Notes: generated by a model not told the origin, from the sequence alone. DNA of 64,000 nt from Nocardia sp. NBC_00508 (GCF_036346875.1 NZ_CP107852.1:248001-312000); one strand, 5' to 3'. Counted from the first letter of the stretch, positions 17,016 to 26,269 are shown. Made by a program: numbers and translations.

Positions 17016-18128
17016 ATGCCGATTCCGCTCACCGTTCTCGTCGTCGGGGCCGGGGTCGCCGGGCTGGCTGCCGCCGGCGCGATGGATCGCCACGGGCTGT
17101 CGGTGGACATCGTCGAGCGACGGACGCAGCACCCGGCCGGGGCTGGTCTTTTCTTGCCGGGCAACGCCGTTCGGGCGCTGACCGAACTCGGGGTCGGGTC
17201 GGCGCTCAGCACGGAGGGCGTACCGATTCACACCCAGCGCCTTCAGGACGATCAGGGCCGGACGCTCGCCGAGATCGACATAGACCGTTTGTGGCAGGGC
17301 GTCGGGCAGCCGGTCGGCATTGCGCACGAACGACTGCGGGCGGCGCTGGTGGAGAACCTGCGTGTACCGGTCCGCGCCGGCGTCACCGTGCATGCGCTCA
17401 GCGAGTCCGAATCCGGTGTGAACGTGGAGTTCAGCGACGGGAGCAGCGGCCGCTACGACGTCGTGGTCGGCGCCGACGGGGTGCACTCCGAGCTGCGCCG
17501 CCTGGTGAATCCGCACGCCGAGCCCCGCTATGGTGGGCAGGTCTGCTGGCGGTTCGTCACCGGCAATCGAGCGGATATCGATGACTGGACCGTGTGGCTC
17601 GGACGGGGGGCGACCTTCCTCGCGGTGCCGGTCGGCAAGGATCGGCTGTACTGCTATGCCGATCTGTCGACGTCCATAGCGGCCGCCGGAGCCCAGGCGG
17701 AAACCCCACTAGCCGAACACTTTTCGAATTTCGACGGTCGAGTCCGCGATCTGCTCACGAGGCCGGGCGCCGCCGCGGCCCACTTCTCCCCCATCGAGGA
17801 AGTCACCGACCCGACCTGGCGGACCCGGCGAATCATCCTGATCGGCGACGCCGGGCACGCGAGTTCACCCAATATGGCCCAGGGCGTGGCGATGTCGGCG
17901 GAGGACGCCCTCGTTCTGGCCGAATCACTGTGCGGGAACGGCGAAATCGAGCAACTCCTGGAACGGTATCGCCTGCGGCGCCTCCCACGCACCCGGTGGG
18001 TGCAGGCGAGGACCAAGCGACGCGACAGCACCAGAAACATGGCCCCGATTGTTCGCAACGCGGTGCTTCGTCTGGCGGCGCCCCGCATCTACGAGCGCGA
18101 CTACGCCCGTCTCCGCGCTCTGCCGTGA
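17016..18128 (+). CDS. FAD-dependent monooxygenase (salicylate-hydroxylase/UbiH type)
   Basis: 370 residues from an ATG preceded by GAGGAG. It shows all three flavoprotein-hydroxylase signatures: G-A-G-V-A-G at residues 11-16 with E-R-R ending strand two; D-V-V-V-G-A-D-G-V-H-S near 150; and I-G-D-A-G-H-A-S-S-P-N-M-A-Q-G near 275-290. Length and layout fit group A aromatic hydroxylases using NAD(P)H and O2. The substrate cannot be read from sequence. It is followed by an alpha/beta-hydrolase gene 49 bases downstream, mirroring the divergent pair on the other strand. Confidence 0.9.
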   Translation: MPIPLTVLVVGAGVAGLAAAGAMDRHGLSVDIVERRTQHPAGAGLFLPGNAVRALTELGVGSALSTEGVPIHTQRLQDDQGRTLAEIDIDRLWQGVGQPVGIAHERLRAALVENLRVPVRAGVTVHALSESESGVNVEFSDGSSGRYDVVVGADGVHSELRRLVNPHAEPRYGGQVCWRFVTGNRADIDDWTVWLGRGATFLAVPVGKDRLYCYADLSTSIAAAGAQAETPLAEHFSNFDGRVRDLLTRPGAAAAHFSPIEEVTDPTWRTRRIILIGDAGHASSPNMAQGVAMSAEDALVLAESLCGNGEIEQLLERYRLRRLPRTRWVQARTKRRDSTRNMAPIVRNAVLRLAAPRIYERDYARLRALP

Positions 18129-18177
18129 GAAGGCCCCGAAACCTTGCTGCTCAGCACTTTCGAAAAGAGGAACTCGA

Positions 18178-18864
18178 ATGACTTTCGTCTTCGTCCATGG
18201 CGTCCCGGAAACCGCCGCCCTGTGGGACAGCCTGCGCGCCCACCTCGACTGCGACAGCATGGCACTGTCGCTGCCCGGCTTCGGGAGCGCCCGACCGGAA
18301 TCGTTCGCCGCCACCAAGGACGCATACGCGGACTGGCTGGCCGCCGAGCTGCACCGAATTCCCGGCCCCATCGACCTGGTCGGCCACGACTGGGGCGCAC
18401 TGCTGACCTACCGGCTCGTCACCAAATACGATGTCCCACTGCGCAGTTGGGTAGCCGACGGAGCGGCCATCATGCACCCGGACTACCGCTGGCACGAGCT
18501 GGCCCAAACCTGGCAGACCAGCGGCGCCGGCGAGGAATTCGTGCGGCAAGCGACCGATATCGACACCCGCATGGGCAACTCCATCCTCGATCTCTACCGT
18601 TCCGCCACCCCCAATCCCTACCGCGACTGGGGGCCCGACCTGAAGCGCTCCACCGCGCCAGGACTCGTCATCACCCCGCTGCAAGACCCCTACGATGACT
18701 ACCAACCGGCAGCCGAGATCGCCCGGCAACTCGCGGCGAACCACTACCTGATGCCGCACGCGGGCCACTGGTGGATGGTCGAGCACCCGGCGGCAGCAGC
18801 CGAAGCGCTGCAAGACTTCTGGACGTCACTGTTTCCCGCACACGGACCTTGGCTTTCCTGGTGA
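18178..18864 (+). CDS. Alpha/beta-hydrolase
   Basis: 228 residues from an ATG at 18178 preceded by AAAAGAGGA. It begins directly with the oxyanion strand F-V-F-V-H-G-V-P-E-T. The nucleophile elbow is 'VGHDWGALLTY' near residue 66, with Asp as nucleophile, and H-A-G-H-W-W-M-V-E near 198 supplies the catalytic His. It is shorter than most epoxide hydrolases because the cap is reduced. Partner of the monooxygenase upstream. Substrate unknown. Confidence 0.85.
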   Translation: MTFVFVHGVPETAALWDSLRAHLDCDSMALSLPGFGSARPESFAATKDAYADWLAAELHRIPGPIDLVGHDWGALLTYRLVTKYDVPLRSWVADGAAIMHPDYRWHELAQTWQTSGAGEEFVRQATDIDTRMGNSILDLYRSATPNPYRDWGPDLKRSTAPGLVITPLQDPYDDYQPAAEIARQLAANHYLMPHAGHWWMVEHPAAAAEALQDFWTSLFPAHGPWLSW

Positions 18865-18912
18865 ATCCGCAACCTCGGTGGCCGTTCAACTCGTGATGCC
18901 AGAGCAGCTCGC

Positions 18913-19345
18913 TCATCCGCTCCACGGCAGTGCCGAGATGGCGGCGGACTTCTCCTCCGGCCACGGGCCCGGTGGTTGCGTGCGCCAGTCGTGCGCGAAC
19001 AGCGCGTATCGGTGAGCGCCGACAACCGGTGGAGAGTCGATGGGCAGCATATTGATATCGCCGAGGTGCCCGTCCCAGTAGCCGTCGTCGCGCATGACGA
19101 CGAAGGACCAGGCGAGCCGTTCACCGCGAACCATCTCGCCGGTGGCACGCCACTGGGCAAGGGTGGTGGCGGCGCCAACCGCTGATAAGTGCTGGCATCG
19201 ATGGTGAAGCGAGCCAAGGCCAGTAACTCCCCCGATCGCAGCGGCCCGTTGGCCCGCGCGTATCGCCACGCTGCCGCGACCACCGGATCGACCTCCAGCC
19301 CCGTGGGCTCGGCGACTTCGAGCCAGGCGGAGAACGCGGAGGCCG
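18913..19345 (-). pseudogene. Frameshifted gene of unknown function
   Basis: Two minus-strand frames each carry protein-like sequence over adjacent parts. One, from about 19345 to 19170, contains A-S-A-F-S-A-W-L-E-V-A-E-P-T and 'LLALARFTIDASTYQRLAP'. The other, from about 19170 to the stop at 18913, contains 'AQWRATGEMVRGERLAWSF', then D-D-G-Y-W-D-G-H-L-G-D-I-N-M-L-P. The switch sits around 19160-19190 at a CCA/CCC-rich stretch. A stop at about 19345 also breaks the beginning. I do not recognise the family. Confidence 0.5.
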
Positions 19346-19457
19346 AGTCGATCTACCGCGCGTACAGCTGCCCCACACCCAACCGAACTCGAACGCTCGC
19401 ACATGCCGAAGTCAGGACGTTTTGTGATGCCGGCAGGCTGTCCGGCCAGCTGGTGTA

Positions 19458-20576
19458 TCAACCACACAGCGCCAGTTGGGTGAGAGCCCGAAGTGCGTTG
19501 TCGATGGGGTGGGGCTGTGGCTTCCCCGAGGAATCGAGTTGGTTCCATCGCTGCAGGTTCACAGCGATGGACATTTGCCGTTGGCCGTCAGCACTGGTCA
19601 TGGACATCGCTCCGCCGCCCCAGACGGAACCCTCATGGCCCCAGTAGGTGCCGTGACCGGGCACCGTCATCTTCTGCAGGCCGAGGCCGTAGTCGAGTGT
19701 CTTTCCCTCGAAGGAGATGACCGGAACGGTACGTTGCATCTGCGCCAGCGACGATCTGCTGATGATCTCGCCGGCCAGCAGCAGGCCGAAGAAGCGGTTC
19801 AGGTCCGCGACAGTCGATATCAGCGAAGCCGACGGCCCCACCCACGACATGTCATAGACGCTGTAGTCGCGCGGCGGGTCGATCATGCCGAACCACGCCT
19901 CGTAGTGCAGTGAGTGCGGTCCGTGGACATACGGTCCGGCCGGGAGCTCGGTGTCCCGCAGCCCGGCGCGCTCGATGATGTCGCGGGTGATGCATTTCTC
20001 TGCCGAGGTACCGGTTACCGACTCCAGGAGTTGGCACATGAGCAGGTAATTGGTGTTCGAGTACACCCCTGGCGTGCCACCCGAGGTCCCGGCAGCAGGC
20101 GCTGAGACCCCCATCTCGATCAGCTCGGTCGCGTGAAACCGGGTGAACCGCTTGTCATCCAGGCTCTCCGTTGTCGTTTTCGCCAAGGCCGGAAAGGCCG
20201 CGAGTGACGGGTAGGCATGCGGGAGGTATTCGGCGAGGCCGCTGGTGTGGTTGATCAACATCCGAACCGTGATCGCCGCACCTCGTTCGCCGGGAACCAG
20301 CCGTGGCAGGTAGTGGCCGATTGGTGTGTCGAGCTCAATTTCGCCATCGTCGACCAGCCGCAGCACAGCGGCAGCGGTGAACGTCTTGGTGATGCTGCCG
20401 ACGCGGTGTCGCATATCGGCCGTGACGGGGCGGCCGGTAGCGACATCGGCGACTCCGGCGGCGCCACGCCAGACTTGGTCGTCGTCACGCACCTCGGCGA
20501 AAACTCCGGGCATGCCCGCGCGATGGACGGTCTCCAGGGCGGTCTGTAGCTTCTCGGGATCGAATGTGTTGGTCAC
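19458..20576 (-). CDS. Serine hydrolase of the beta-lactamase class C/esterase family
   Basis: 372 residues. Catalytic residues of the family are present: S-I-T-K at about residues 61-64 (Ser nucleophile, Lys base), Y-S-N at 173-175, and a late H-E-G in place of the K-T-G triad. An I-N-H-T-S-G-L element near 110 is also typical. Such enzymes are mostly esterases, DD-peptidases or transesterases rather than true beta-lactamases. No signal peptide is visible, suggesting a cytoplasmic role. It follows the AraC-type gene by 10 bases and is probably controlled by it. Confidence 0.88.
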   Translation of the reverse strand: MTNTFDPEKLQTALETVHRAGMPGVFAEVRDDDQVWRGAAGVADVATGRPVTADMRHRVGSITKTFTAAAVLRLVDDGEIELDTPIGHYLPRLVPGERGAAITVRMLINHTSGLAEYLPHAYPSLAAFPALAKTTTESLDDKRFTRFHATELIEMGVSAPAAGTSGGTPGVYSNTNYLLMCQLLESVTGTSAEKCITRDIIERAGLRDTELPAGPYVHGPHSLHYEAWFGMIDPPRDYSVYDMSWVGPSASLISTVADLNRFFGLLLAGEIISRSSLAQMQRTVPVISFEGKTLDYGLGLQKMTVPGHGTYWGHEGSVWGGGAMSMTSADGQRQMSIAVNLQRWNQLDSSGKPQPHPIDNALRALTQLALCG

Positions 20577-20586
20577 GCCACCACTA

Positions 20587-21456
20587 TCAACCGACCGCTC
20601 CCGCCCGGTATTGGAAGAATCTTCCCCAAGCCCGGTACCGGTGCCGGGCGATGGTGGGCAGATAGTGCGCCCTCAGTGCCCCCGGCGTGCGGTCGGCGAA
20701 TATCGACACGTCTCGGCACAGATGAGCCTGATCGGTGTACCCACAGTCCACCGCGACGTCGGCAGCGGGCCGCCCCGCCAGCAGACCGTCGACCGCGTAC
20801 CGGAACCGAACCAGCATCGCCGCCCGCTTGGGTGTCAGGCCGATCTGGGACTCGAACCGCGCCCACAGCCGCTTATGACTCCATCCGAGGGATTCGGCGA
20901 GCTCACCGATCTTCACCTGGCCATGGGAGGTGAGTATGCGATTCCAGCTGGCAAGCACCTCCGGGTCAGTTGTCCGCATCGGCCTTTCGCATTGCGCCAG
21001 AAACGATTTGGTCACTGCGAAACGCTCGTCCCAGGTCCGGGTGGACGCGAGTTGCTCACGCAGTCGCCGAGCCCGCCATCCCCACAGGTCCTCCAGACCG
21101 ACCACACCCCGGCCCAAATCAGTTGGGGAAACACCCAACAGCGAATACGCCTGTATCGGCGACAAGCGAACCTCGATGCACTCTGCCCGCTCGCCACGGA
21201 CGCGCATGGCCTCGGCGGGAAGCCCGACAACGAAGCCGCCGAGGGTCCGCCGCCCGACAGCATCGTCGACGATCAGCTCGCGATCCCCGAATTCGATCAG
21301 CACGGTGATCGCCGCTGTCCCGGCAACCCGAAGATCCAACCCCGCGCCACCCGCATCGCGGTAACCGATGATCGCGGCACCCAGCGGCACGGCACTGGCC
21401 GGACCTGCGAAATCCCACCCCACATCAGGCTCGCGGCCGAAGTCTGCAGCTCCCAT
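20587..21456 (-). CDS. AraC-family transcriptional regulator
   Basis: 289 residues. The C-terminal ~90 residues hold two helix-turn-helix motifs: 'IGELAESLGWSHKRLWARFE' and A-A-D-V-A-V-D-C-G-Y-T-D-Q-A-H-L-C-R-D, the second being the AraC signature. The N-terminal ~180 residues form a sensor-like domain related to DUF6597-type AraC regulators, with L-G-V-S-P-T-D-L-G-R-G near 130. It sits directly upstream of the serine hydrolase and likely controls it and itself from the gap at 21457-21751. Confidence 0.88.
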   Translation of the reverse strand: MGAADFGREPDVGWDFAGPASAVPLGAAIIGYRDAGGAGLDLRVAGTAAITVLIEFGDRELIVDDAVGRRTLGGFVVGLPAEAMRVRGERAECIEVRLSPIQAYSLLGVSPTDLGRGVVGLEDLWGWRARRLREQLASTRTWDERFAVTKSFLAQCERPMRTTDPEVLASWNRILTSHGQVKIGELAESLGWSHKRLWARFESQIGLTPKRAAMLVRFRYAVDGLLAGRPAADVAVDCGYTDQAHLCRDVSIFADRTPGALRAHYLPTIARHRYRAWGRFFQYRAGAVG

Positions 21457-21751
21457 CCGTCCAGGCTAAGGAAAGGTGAGGACCCACCATCGCCCACGCA
21501 GGCCCGTTCGCGGACGACGCCGACGCCTGATCCGAACGCACGATAATGCCGCTGTGAGCGCGCGTTCGGACTTCGGCCAGACGGCGATGAGTGACGAGTA
21601 GCCTGCAAACCTGGTGACAGATAGCGCGCTTCGCCCGGCGAGGAACACCAGTGGTCGCAGGTTGACGCGATCAAGGGTCCGGATCGCAATACGCCCAGGG
21701 GGTATGCGCTCAGGGCATGTGCACGGAAGGGGACACCCCACCGGGCACGGT
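21457..21751. other. Intergenic region
   Basis: 295 bases between the start of the AraC-type gene and the stop of the M4 protease gene. It probably holds the AraC-type promoter and the end of the long minus-strand cassette to the right. No clear terminator hairpin or gene was recognised. Confidence 0.4.
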
Positions 21752-23515
21752 TCAGGGAGAGGAGATCCCTACCAGGCGGTATGCCTCACGAATGGCGTCT
21801 ATTCTGTCCTTCCTGTCGGGGTCGCCACCGAAGTAGGTTTGAGCGACATCGACAATGGACTGCAGCGCTTCGACAAACGTCGCACGCTGTGTCAAACGGG
21901 CCATCGCCAGATAAGTCAGCACCGCGACGTCTTGCACGCTGAACACCCGTTCGCCGTTCTTCGAGATAGTGAGCAGGTTGTGCACCGCCTTGTTGTGGAT
22001 GTTGCTGTTGACGTGAACCCATCCCTGATCGTTGCTGCGACTGGGACGCTCACCAGGGCCGAGCGCGCGGAAATTGTTCATATGCTTGGGATGTCCCGTA
22101 CGAGTCGGGTTCGCGAAGTCACGCAGTGGGCCACCGTTTCTGCCCAGACCGGCGCCGAGTTCCCAGTTCCACGTTCCAACGTCTTCTCCGTCCGGCGCGG
22201 TGAACCAGTTGTTGATGATGATGCCGGCGATGTCGGCGAACGACTCGTTCAACGCACCGGATTGCGTCGCATACACCAGATTCGACGTCGACTCGATCAC
22301 GCCATGGGTGAGTTCATGGCCGATGATGTCGAGAAAGCGGGAAAGGCTGACCAGCCGACCACCCCGCCGGATCTGGCCGTACCACATTTTGCGCTGCCAC
22401 CAGAAGGCATTGAGCAGGCCGGGCGGTGTCTCCATGCTCGCGGCAGTGGCGTTCACCAACGACACGAGGTCCATTCCCTGGTCATCGATGCCGTCCCGCT
22501 GCAGAACGACCTTGTAGAAGTCCTGCACACGAGAGGCGTTCAGGTGGGCTGAGACAGCGGCGCGATGTGCCGTACCGAAGTCGCTGCTTGCCGCCGCCAC
22601 AGGCAGGTCAGGTACCGGAGGGTTGCTGTCGAGGTCTGCGAACTCGAGGTCGTAGGTCCTGACCTCCCGCAATGGGTCGTGCAAGTGGCAGGTGGTTGCA
22701 TCGGGGGATGCCAGCCTTCCGAGGAAGGTCTGTTCGACCTCGTTCTCGTCAGTTCCCTTGCACCGGGTCGGCCGCGGGAGTGCCATGGGGACGACACTGT
22801 AGTAGTACAGGATTTCGCCGTCGTGTGCGTCGACCAGGTAGTTGAAGCTCGGCGGGATAGGCCGGGGCCCCAATCCGTGGCCCTCGCTTGCCTCGGGATC
22901 CAAGTCCGTGCTATCCGTCGGCTCCGGGGGTTCCGCGGGAATTTCAGGAAAGAACCATGCCAGGTGCCATGACCCGGTGTCCTCGTCCTTGTAGAAGTTG
23001 AGCCTTCCGCCCACGCCCGCCTCGGGGGAAATGGCCACTCCGGTGTACCGCGCCAGCCGCTCCAGTGCCTCGGAACGGCTGAGCGACTCGACCGGGTCCA
23101 CACCGGAAACCTCGTCGAGCCGTGCGTTCACGCTCACCAGCTCTCGGGACTCGCTGAGTTCGACCACAGCGCCTGCTCCGAAAACGGGGATGCTCCGGGC
23201 GGTCTGCGCGAAACGCACCTGCCGGGTGCCCAATCTCCGCAGATCCTGCTCGTTCTCGAGAATCAAACTCGGCACCCGTTCGGCGCGTTCGGGTTCGACC
23301 AATGATTCCAGGGCAGGGCGTCCGTCGCTGCGCAGGATTTGATCGAGGTAGAATCGTGCCGCCGCCTCGTTGCTCGTGAAAGACACAGTAGGCGCTTCGA
23401 ATTCCGGCGCGGCAGCACCGGCCGGGAAAGACTCGCGTGAGCGTGCGGACACGCCTTCCCCCGTCACCGGATCATCGGCGACGTGGTAGTGCAGAGATTC
23501 CAATGTTGCTGACAT
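21752..23515 (-). CDS. M4-family (thermolysin-like) metalloprotease without a signal peptide
   Basis: 587 residues. The catalytic zinc site HELTH is at about residues 396-400, and the third ligand sits in N-E-S-F-A-D-I-A-G about 24 residues later. A downstream 'NSNIHNKAVHNLL' segment supplies the usual catalytic His of thermolysins. Residues about 50-210 resemble the FTP/PepSY propeptide. Most M4 proteases are secreted, but here the N-terminus is polar and acidic with no signal sequence. This suggests an intracellular enzyme or export by another route. It is the last gene of a six-gene run and starts 27 bases after the small upstream gene. Confidence 0.9.
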   Translation of the reverse strand: MSATLESLHYHVADDPVTGEGVSARSRESFPAGAAAPEFEAPTVSFTSNEAAARFYLDQILRSDGRPALESLVEPERAERVPSLILENEQDLRRLGTRQVRFAQTARSIPVFGAGAVVELSESRELVSVNARLDEVSGVDPVESLSRSEALERLARYTGVAISPEAGVGGRLNFYKDEDTGSWHLAWFFPEIPAEPPEPTDSTDLDPEASEGHGLGPRPIPPSFNYLVDAHDGEILYYYSVVPMALPRPTRCKGTDENEVEQTFLGRLASPDATTCHLHDPLREVRTYDLEFADLDSNPPVPDLPVAAASSDFGTAHRAAVSAHLNASRVQDFYKVVLQRDGIDDQGMDLVSLVNATAASMETPPGLLNAFWWQRKMWYGQIRRGGRLVSLSRFLDIIGHELTHGVIESTSNLVYATQSGALNESFADIAGIIINNWFTAPDGEDVGTWNWELGAGLGRNGGPLRDFANPTRTGHPKHMNNFRALGPGERPSRSNDQGWVHVNSNIHNKAVHNLLTISKNGERVFSVQDVAVLTYLAMARLTQRATFVEALQSIVDVAQTYFGGDPDRKDRIDAIREAYRLVGISSP

Positions 23516-23542
23516 CCTCAGTACTCCTTCTGCGCGTTTTTC

Positions 23543-23977
23543 TCATCGGGAAGTGGCGTCGAAGCCGAAGCGGCGCTGGAATTCGGCGGCGAGCGTGCCG
23601 CCGACAGCTCCGACCAACTGCCCCACGATCGGGTGCACGATCAATCCGGTTACCGCGCCCGCGAGTTCCGGGAGGTTGCGCACGAACCAATTGCGGACGT
23701 ATTCCATGGTCGACAGATCCGGCTCGGGCGCTGTGACCGCTTCTTCCAACTCGTCGAGGCGATCACGGGCCTGGTCGGTGACGGCGGTGTCCGGGGGCAG
23801 TTGGCTACGCAGACGGGCGAATTCGCCTCGAAGCGCAGCGACGTCGGCCGCTGTCACCTGGATGGCGTCTCGTCCGGCCTCGATTCGGCTCACCGTGTTA
23901 TCCGAGCCGACGGTGAACTGCCCGGAAACGCCGCCGTTCACGCGAATGTTGTAGCGATCCCCTGGTTTATCGGTCAT
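23543..23977 (-). CDS. Small GQ-VG-N-motif protein with hydrophobic C-terminus
   Basis: 144 residues. Residues 9-30 read 'YNIRVNGGVSGQFTVGSDNT', a short beta element also found at the start of the adjacent NTPase. Residues 45-85 are a charged, probably coiled, helix. Residues 93-138 form a hydrophobic hairpin with 'LIVHPIVGQLVGAVGG' flanked by aromatic and basic residues. This resembles pore- or membrane-associated ends of actinobacterial conflict proteins. It lies 9 bases after the NTPase gene. A membrane effector or oligomerisation partner is inference. Confidence 0.7.
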   Translation of the reverse strand: MTDKPGDRYNIRVNGGVSGQFTVGSDNTVSRIEAGRDAIQVTAADVAALRGEFARLRSQLPPDTAVTDQARDRLDELEEAVTAPEPDLSTMEYVRNWFVRNLPELAGAVTGLIVHPIVGQLVGAVGGTLAAEFQRRFGFDATSR

Positions 23978-23986
23978 CGGAGTTCC

Positions 23987-26269
23987 TCAATAATCTGGGT
24001 TCGGGCGCGGTAGGGGAACCGGGGGTACGGAGTCGACGTCTGGCGGCCTCCAAGGCGGTGGCTGCGGCACAGTCGGTGGCGGCTGCGGCACAGTCGGTGG
24101 CGGCTGCGGCACAGTCGGCGGCGGCTGCGGCACAGTCGGCGGCGGCTGCGGCACAGTCGGCGGCGGCTCCGGCACAGTCCGTGGCGGCTCCGGCACAGTC
24201 CGTGGCGGCTCCGGCACAGTCCGTGGCGGCTGCGGCACAGTCCCCGGCGGCGATACCGTGGTCACCATTGGCTGTGGCGAGCCCGGCGACGGTGTCGGTG
24301 ATTCCGAATTTGCGCTGGTACCAACCGCCGGTGTGTGGCCGGTGAGGGCGATGGTCACCGCCCGTCCGCCGTTGTCGTCCGGAACGACCAGTGTCGCTTT
24401 GTACGAGCCAGGCGCCTGCGGTCTGAAAGTCACTCGGAACACACAGGTCCCGGAACCGCCTGACAATGGGCAAGAGGCGCGCTGCGCGCTGAATGTGGAG
24501 TCGGCCTCCAGGAAAGCCGCTGACTCGTCGTCACAGTCCAGCAACGGGAACGAGGCATCACGATCGGTGGCGGCGCCGACGGCGACCGCGCCGAAGTCGA
24601 CGCTGTCGGCATACCGCGTACAGGAATCACCTCCGGGCGGCGGCAGCGGACGCGACCCGCCCGATGCGGGTACGGACGCTCCGGGCGGCCCTCCACCCGT
24701 ATCTGTCGGCGGTGGAGGGAGCCTCGTGATAAACGCTTCCGATCCGACCTCCGCCGGTCGGCCGGTGGCGAACATGACCCCCGCGATGGCGGCCACCACG
24801 ACCAGCGCAATGACCCATCCGGTGGCGACCGGATGCGAAGACATCGTGGCGTGAACGGATTTACGTGCCGTGCGCGTGGCAGCGACCCGGCCCCCGAACA
24901 ACTTCCCGGCCGCGCCGGAGGCCACGACCGCACCGGCCGCCGCCGCCAGCGCCTGACGGCGAACCCTGTCTTCGTTCTCGAAGTAGGCCAGGTCAGCGGC
25001 GGAACCGCTGGCGAAGGCGGCATCTCGGCCGAGTTTCAGGACCGTCCCCCACGCACCCCACAGCAGCGTCAAGCCGAGCGCGGGCGCGACTTTCCGCGCC
25101 AGGGTGCACGCGGACGCTTGGCGGCCATGTGCGACCGCGGCCTCCAGCACACGCTCGATAACCGGTGCGGCATCCGCGATGTCCCTCGGTCCGGCCACCC
25201 GGTTCGCCCAGTCGAGCAGGGGGTCGAGGTAGTCGGCGGCGCTCGGCGGCGGGATCCCCCATTCGCCGGCCACCGTACGGGGATCTACGGCCAGCCGGTA
25301 GCCCGCACCGGAGCGTTCGGCCAAATGCAGACCAGCCAGTTCTTCCAGCGCCGATGGGCTCCCGGCATCGCGAGTCATCGCCCGGCATAGCGCAGGCGAC
25401 AGGTGGGCCCCCGCCACGGCACACAGCACAGTCAGAACGCGACGCGACCGCTCTCCGAGACCGCCTACCAGGGCTCGCTGCGGCTCCTCGGGAGCAGCAG
25501 GAATCGTGGCCGCACCGCCGCTACGCAGCCATGCGGCGGCCTGCAGTAGCGCGCGCGGATAACCGTTGGCCGCTCGGCACAACTGCAGCGCCGTCGCCAC
25601 GTCCTCGTCCAATCCGCGGCCGAGTTCGCGGGCCATCAGTGCGAGGGCCGCCTGTTCGTCCAAACCCTGCAACTCCAGCGAACGCCCCCGCCCCCACGCG
25701 ACTCGCTGCTTGGTCGATACGACGAGGTCACTGGCGGGCAGCACGTCGACGAGTGTCGAGAACTCCGCTACGGAACCCTCGAAATCGTCCACCACGACCA
25801 GCGCGTGGATGGACATCATCAGGCGGTGCAACCGTCGCAGGTCGGGAAGGTATCCCGGGGCGTCATAACAGGATTCGAACAGCTCCTGGATGACGTCCTG
25901 CGCCGCCAACCCGGCGGCGTGCAAGAACACCACGTCGCGGCCTTCGGCCGCACGATCGGCGGCGAACCGCCGCAGCAGCGCGGACTTGCCGACTCCGGGC
26001 CCGCCGCACACCTCGACCGGCAGTCCTTCCGCGACCCACTGCATCAGCAGCGCCGATTCCATTCGCCTGCCGAGCAGTCCGGCACCGGCCCTGGGCAGCG
26101 CCGCGCTCACCGGCCGGGTCCGCCGCGTCACGGCGGGCGCCGGATCGTCACGTACGACGACGGAGGAATTCTCCGCGTTGATGACAACGTTGTGATTCCC
26201 CACGACGACCTGACCGGCTACCGCACCACCGACATGGACGTGGAACGCGGAATCAGACTCCCCCGTCAT
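23987..26269 (-). CDS. Membrane-anchored STAND-like NTPase with ASH-like domain and proline repeats
   Basis: 760 residues. Residues 10-28 carry the same G-G-x-V-x-G-Q-x-x-V-G-x-x-N element as the neighbouring small protein. An NTPase follows: Walker A 'CGGPGVGKSALL' at 88-99 and Walker B L-V-V-V-D-D at 157-162. Helical domains extend to about 470. One membrane helix lies at 484-502. Beyond it residues about 555-645 form a Cys-containing beta domain with V-D-F-G-x-V-x-V-G, typical of ASH/choice-of-anchor modules. Residues 676-739 are P-P-P-T-V-P-Q/E-type repeats. The NTPase is likely cytoplasmic and the rest extracellular. No signal peptide is seen. Confidence 0.82.
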   Translation of the reverse strand: MTGESDSAFHVHVGGAVAGQVVVGNHNVVINAENSSVVVRDDPAPAVTRRTRPVSAALPRAGAGLLGRRMESALLMQWVAEGLPVEVCGGPGVGKSALLRRFAADRAAEGRDVVFLHAAGLAAQDVIQELFESCYDAPGYLPDLRRLHRLMMSIHALVVVDDFEGSVAEFSTLVDVLPASDLVVSTKQRVAWGRGRSLELQGLDEQAALALMARELGRGLDEDVATALQLCRAANGYPRALLQAAAWLRSGGAATIPAAPEEPQRALVGGLGERSRRVLTVLCAVAGAHLSPALCRAMTRDAGSPSALEELAGLHLAERSGAGYRLAVDPRTVAGEWGIPPPSAADYLDPLLDWANRVAGPRDIADAAPVIERVLEAAVAHGRQASACTLARKVAPALGLTLLWGAWGTVLKLGRDAAFASGSAADLAYFENEDRVRRQALAAAAGAVVASGAAGKLFGGRVAATRTARKSVHATMSSHPVATGWVIALVVVAAIAGVMFATGRPAEVGSEAFITRLPPPPTDTGGGPPGASVPASGGSRPLPPPGGDSCTRYADSVDFGAVAVGAATDRDASFPLLDCDDESAAFLEADSTFSAQRASCPLSGGSGTCVFRVTFRPQAPGSYKATLVVPDDNGGRAVTIALTGHTPAVGTSANSESPTPSPGSPQPMVTTVSPPGTVPQPPRTVPEPPRTVPEPPRTVPEPPPTVPQPPPTVPQPPPTVPQPPPTVPQPPPTVPQPPPWRPPDVDSVPPVPLPRPNPDY
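24050..24240 (-). repeat. 18-bp tandem repeats coding for Pro-Thr-Val-Pro units
   Basis: About ten near-identical 18-base units built on GGCTGCGGCACAGTC (plus strand), in two subtypes (Q- or E-coding, R- or P-coding). They encode the extracellular proline-rich tail of the NTPase. Such an array can vary in copy number. Units abut without spacers, so it is not a CRISPR array. Confidence 0.85.

Noticed and set aside
24050-24240. CRISPR-like repeat array.
   Set aside because: Units are 18 bases, abut without spacers, and encode an in-frame proline repeat.
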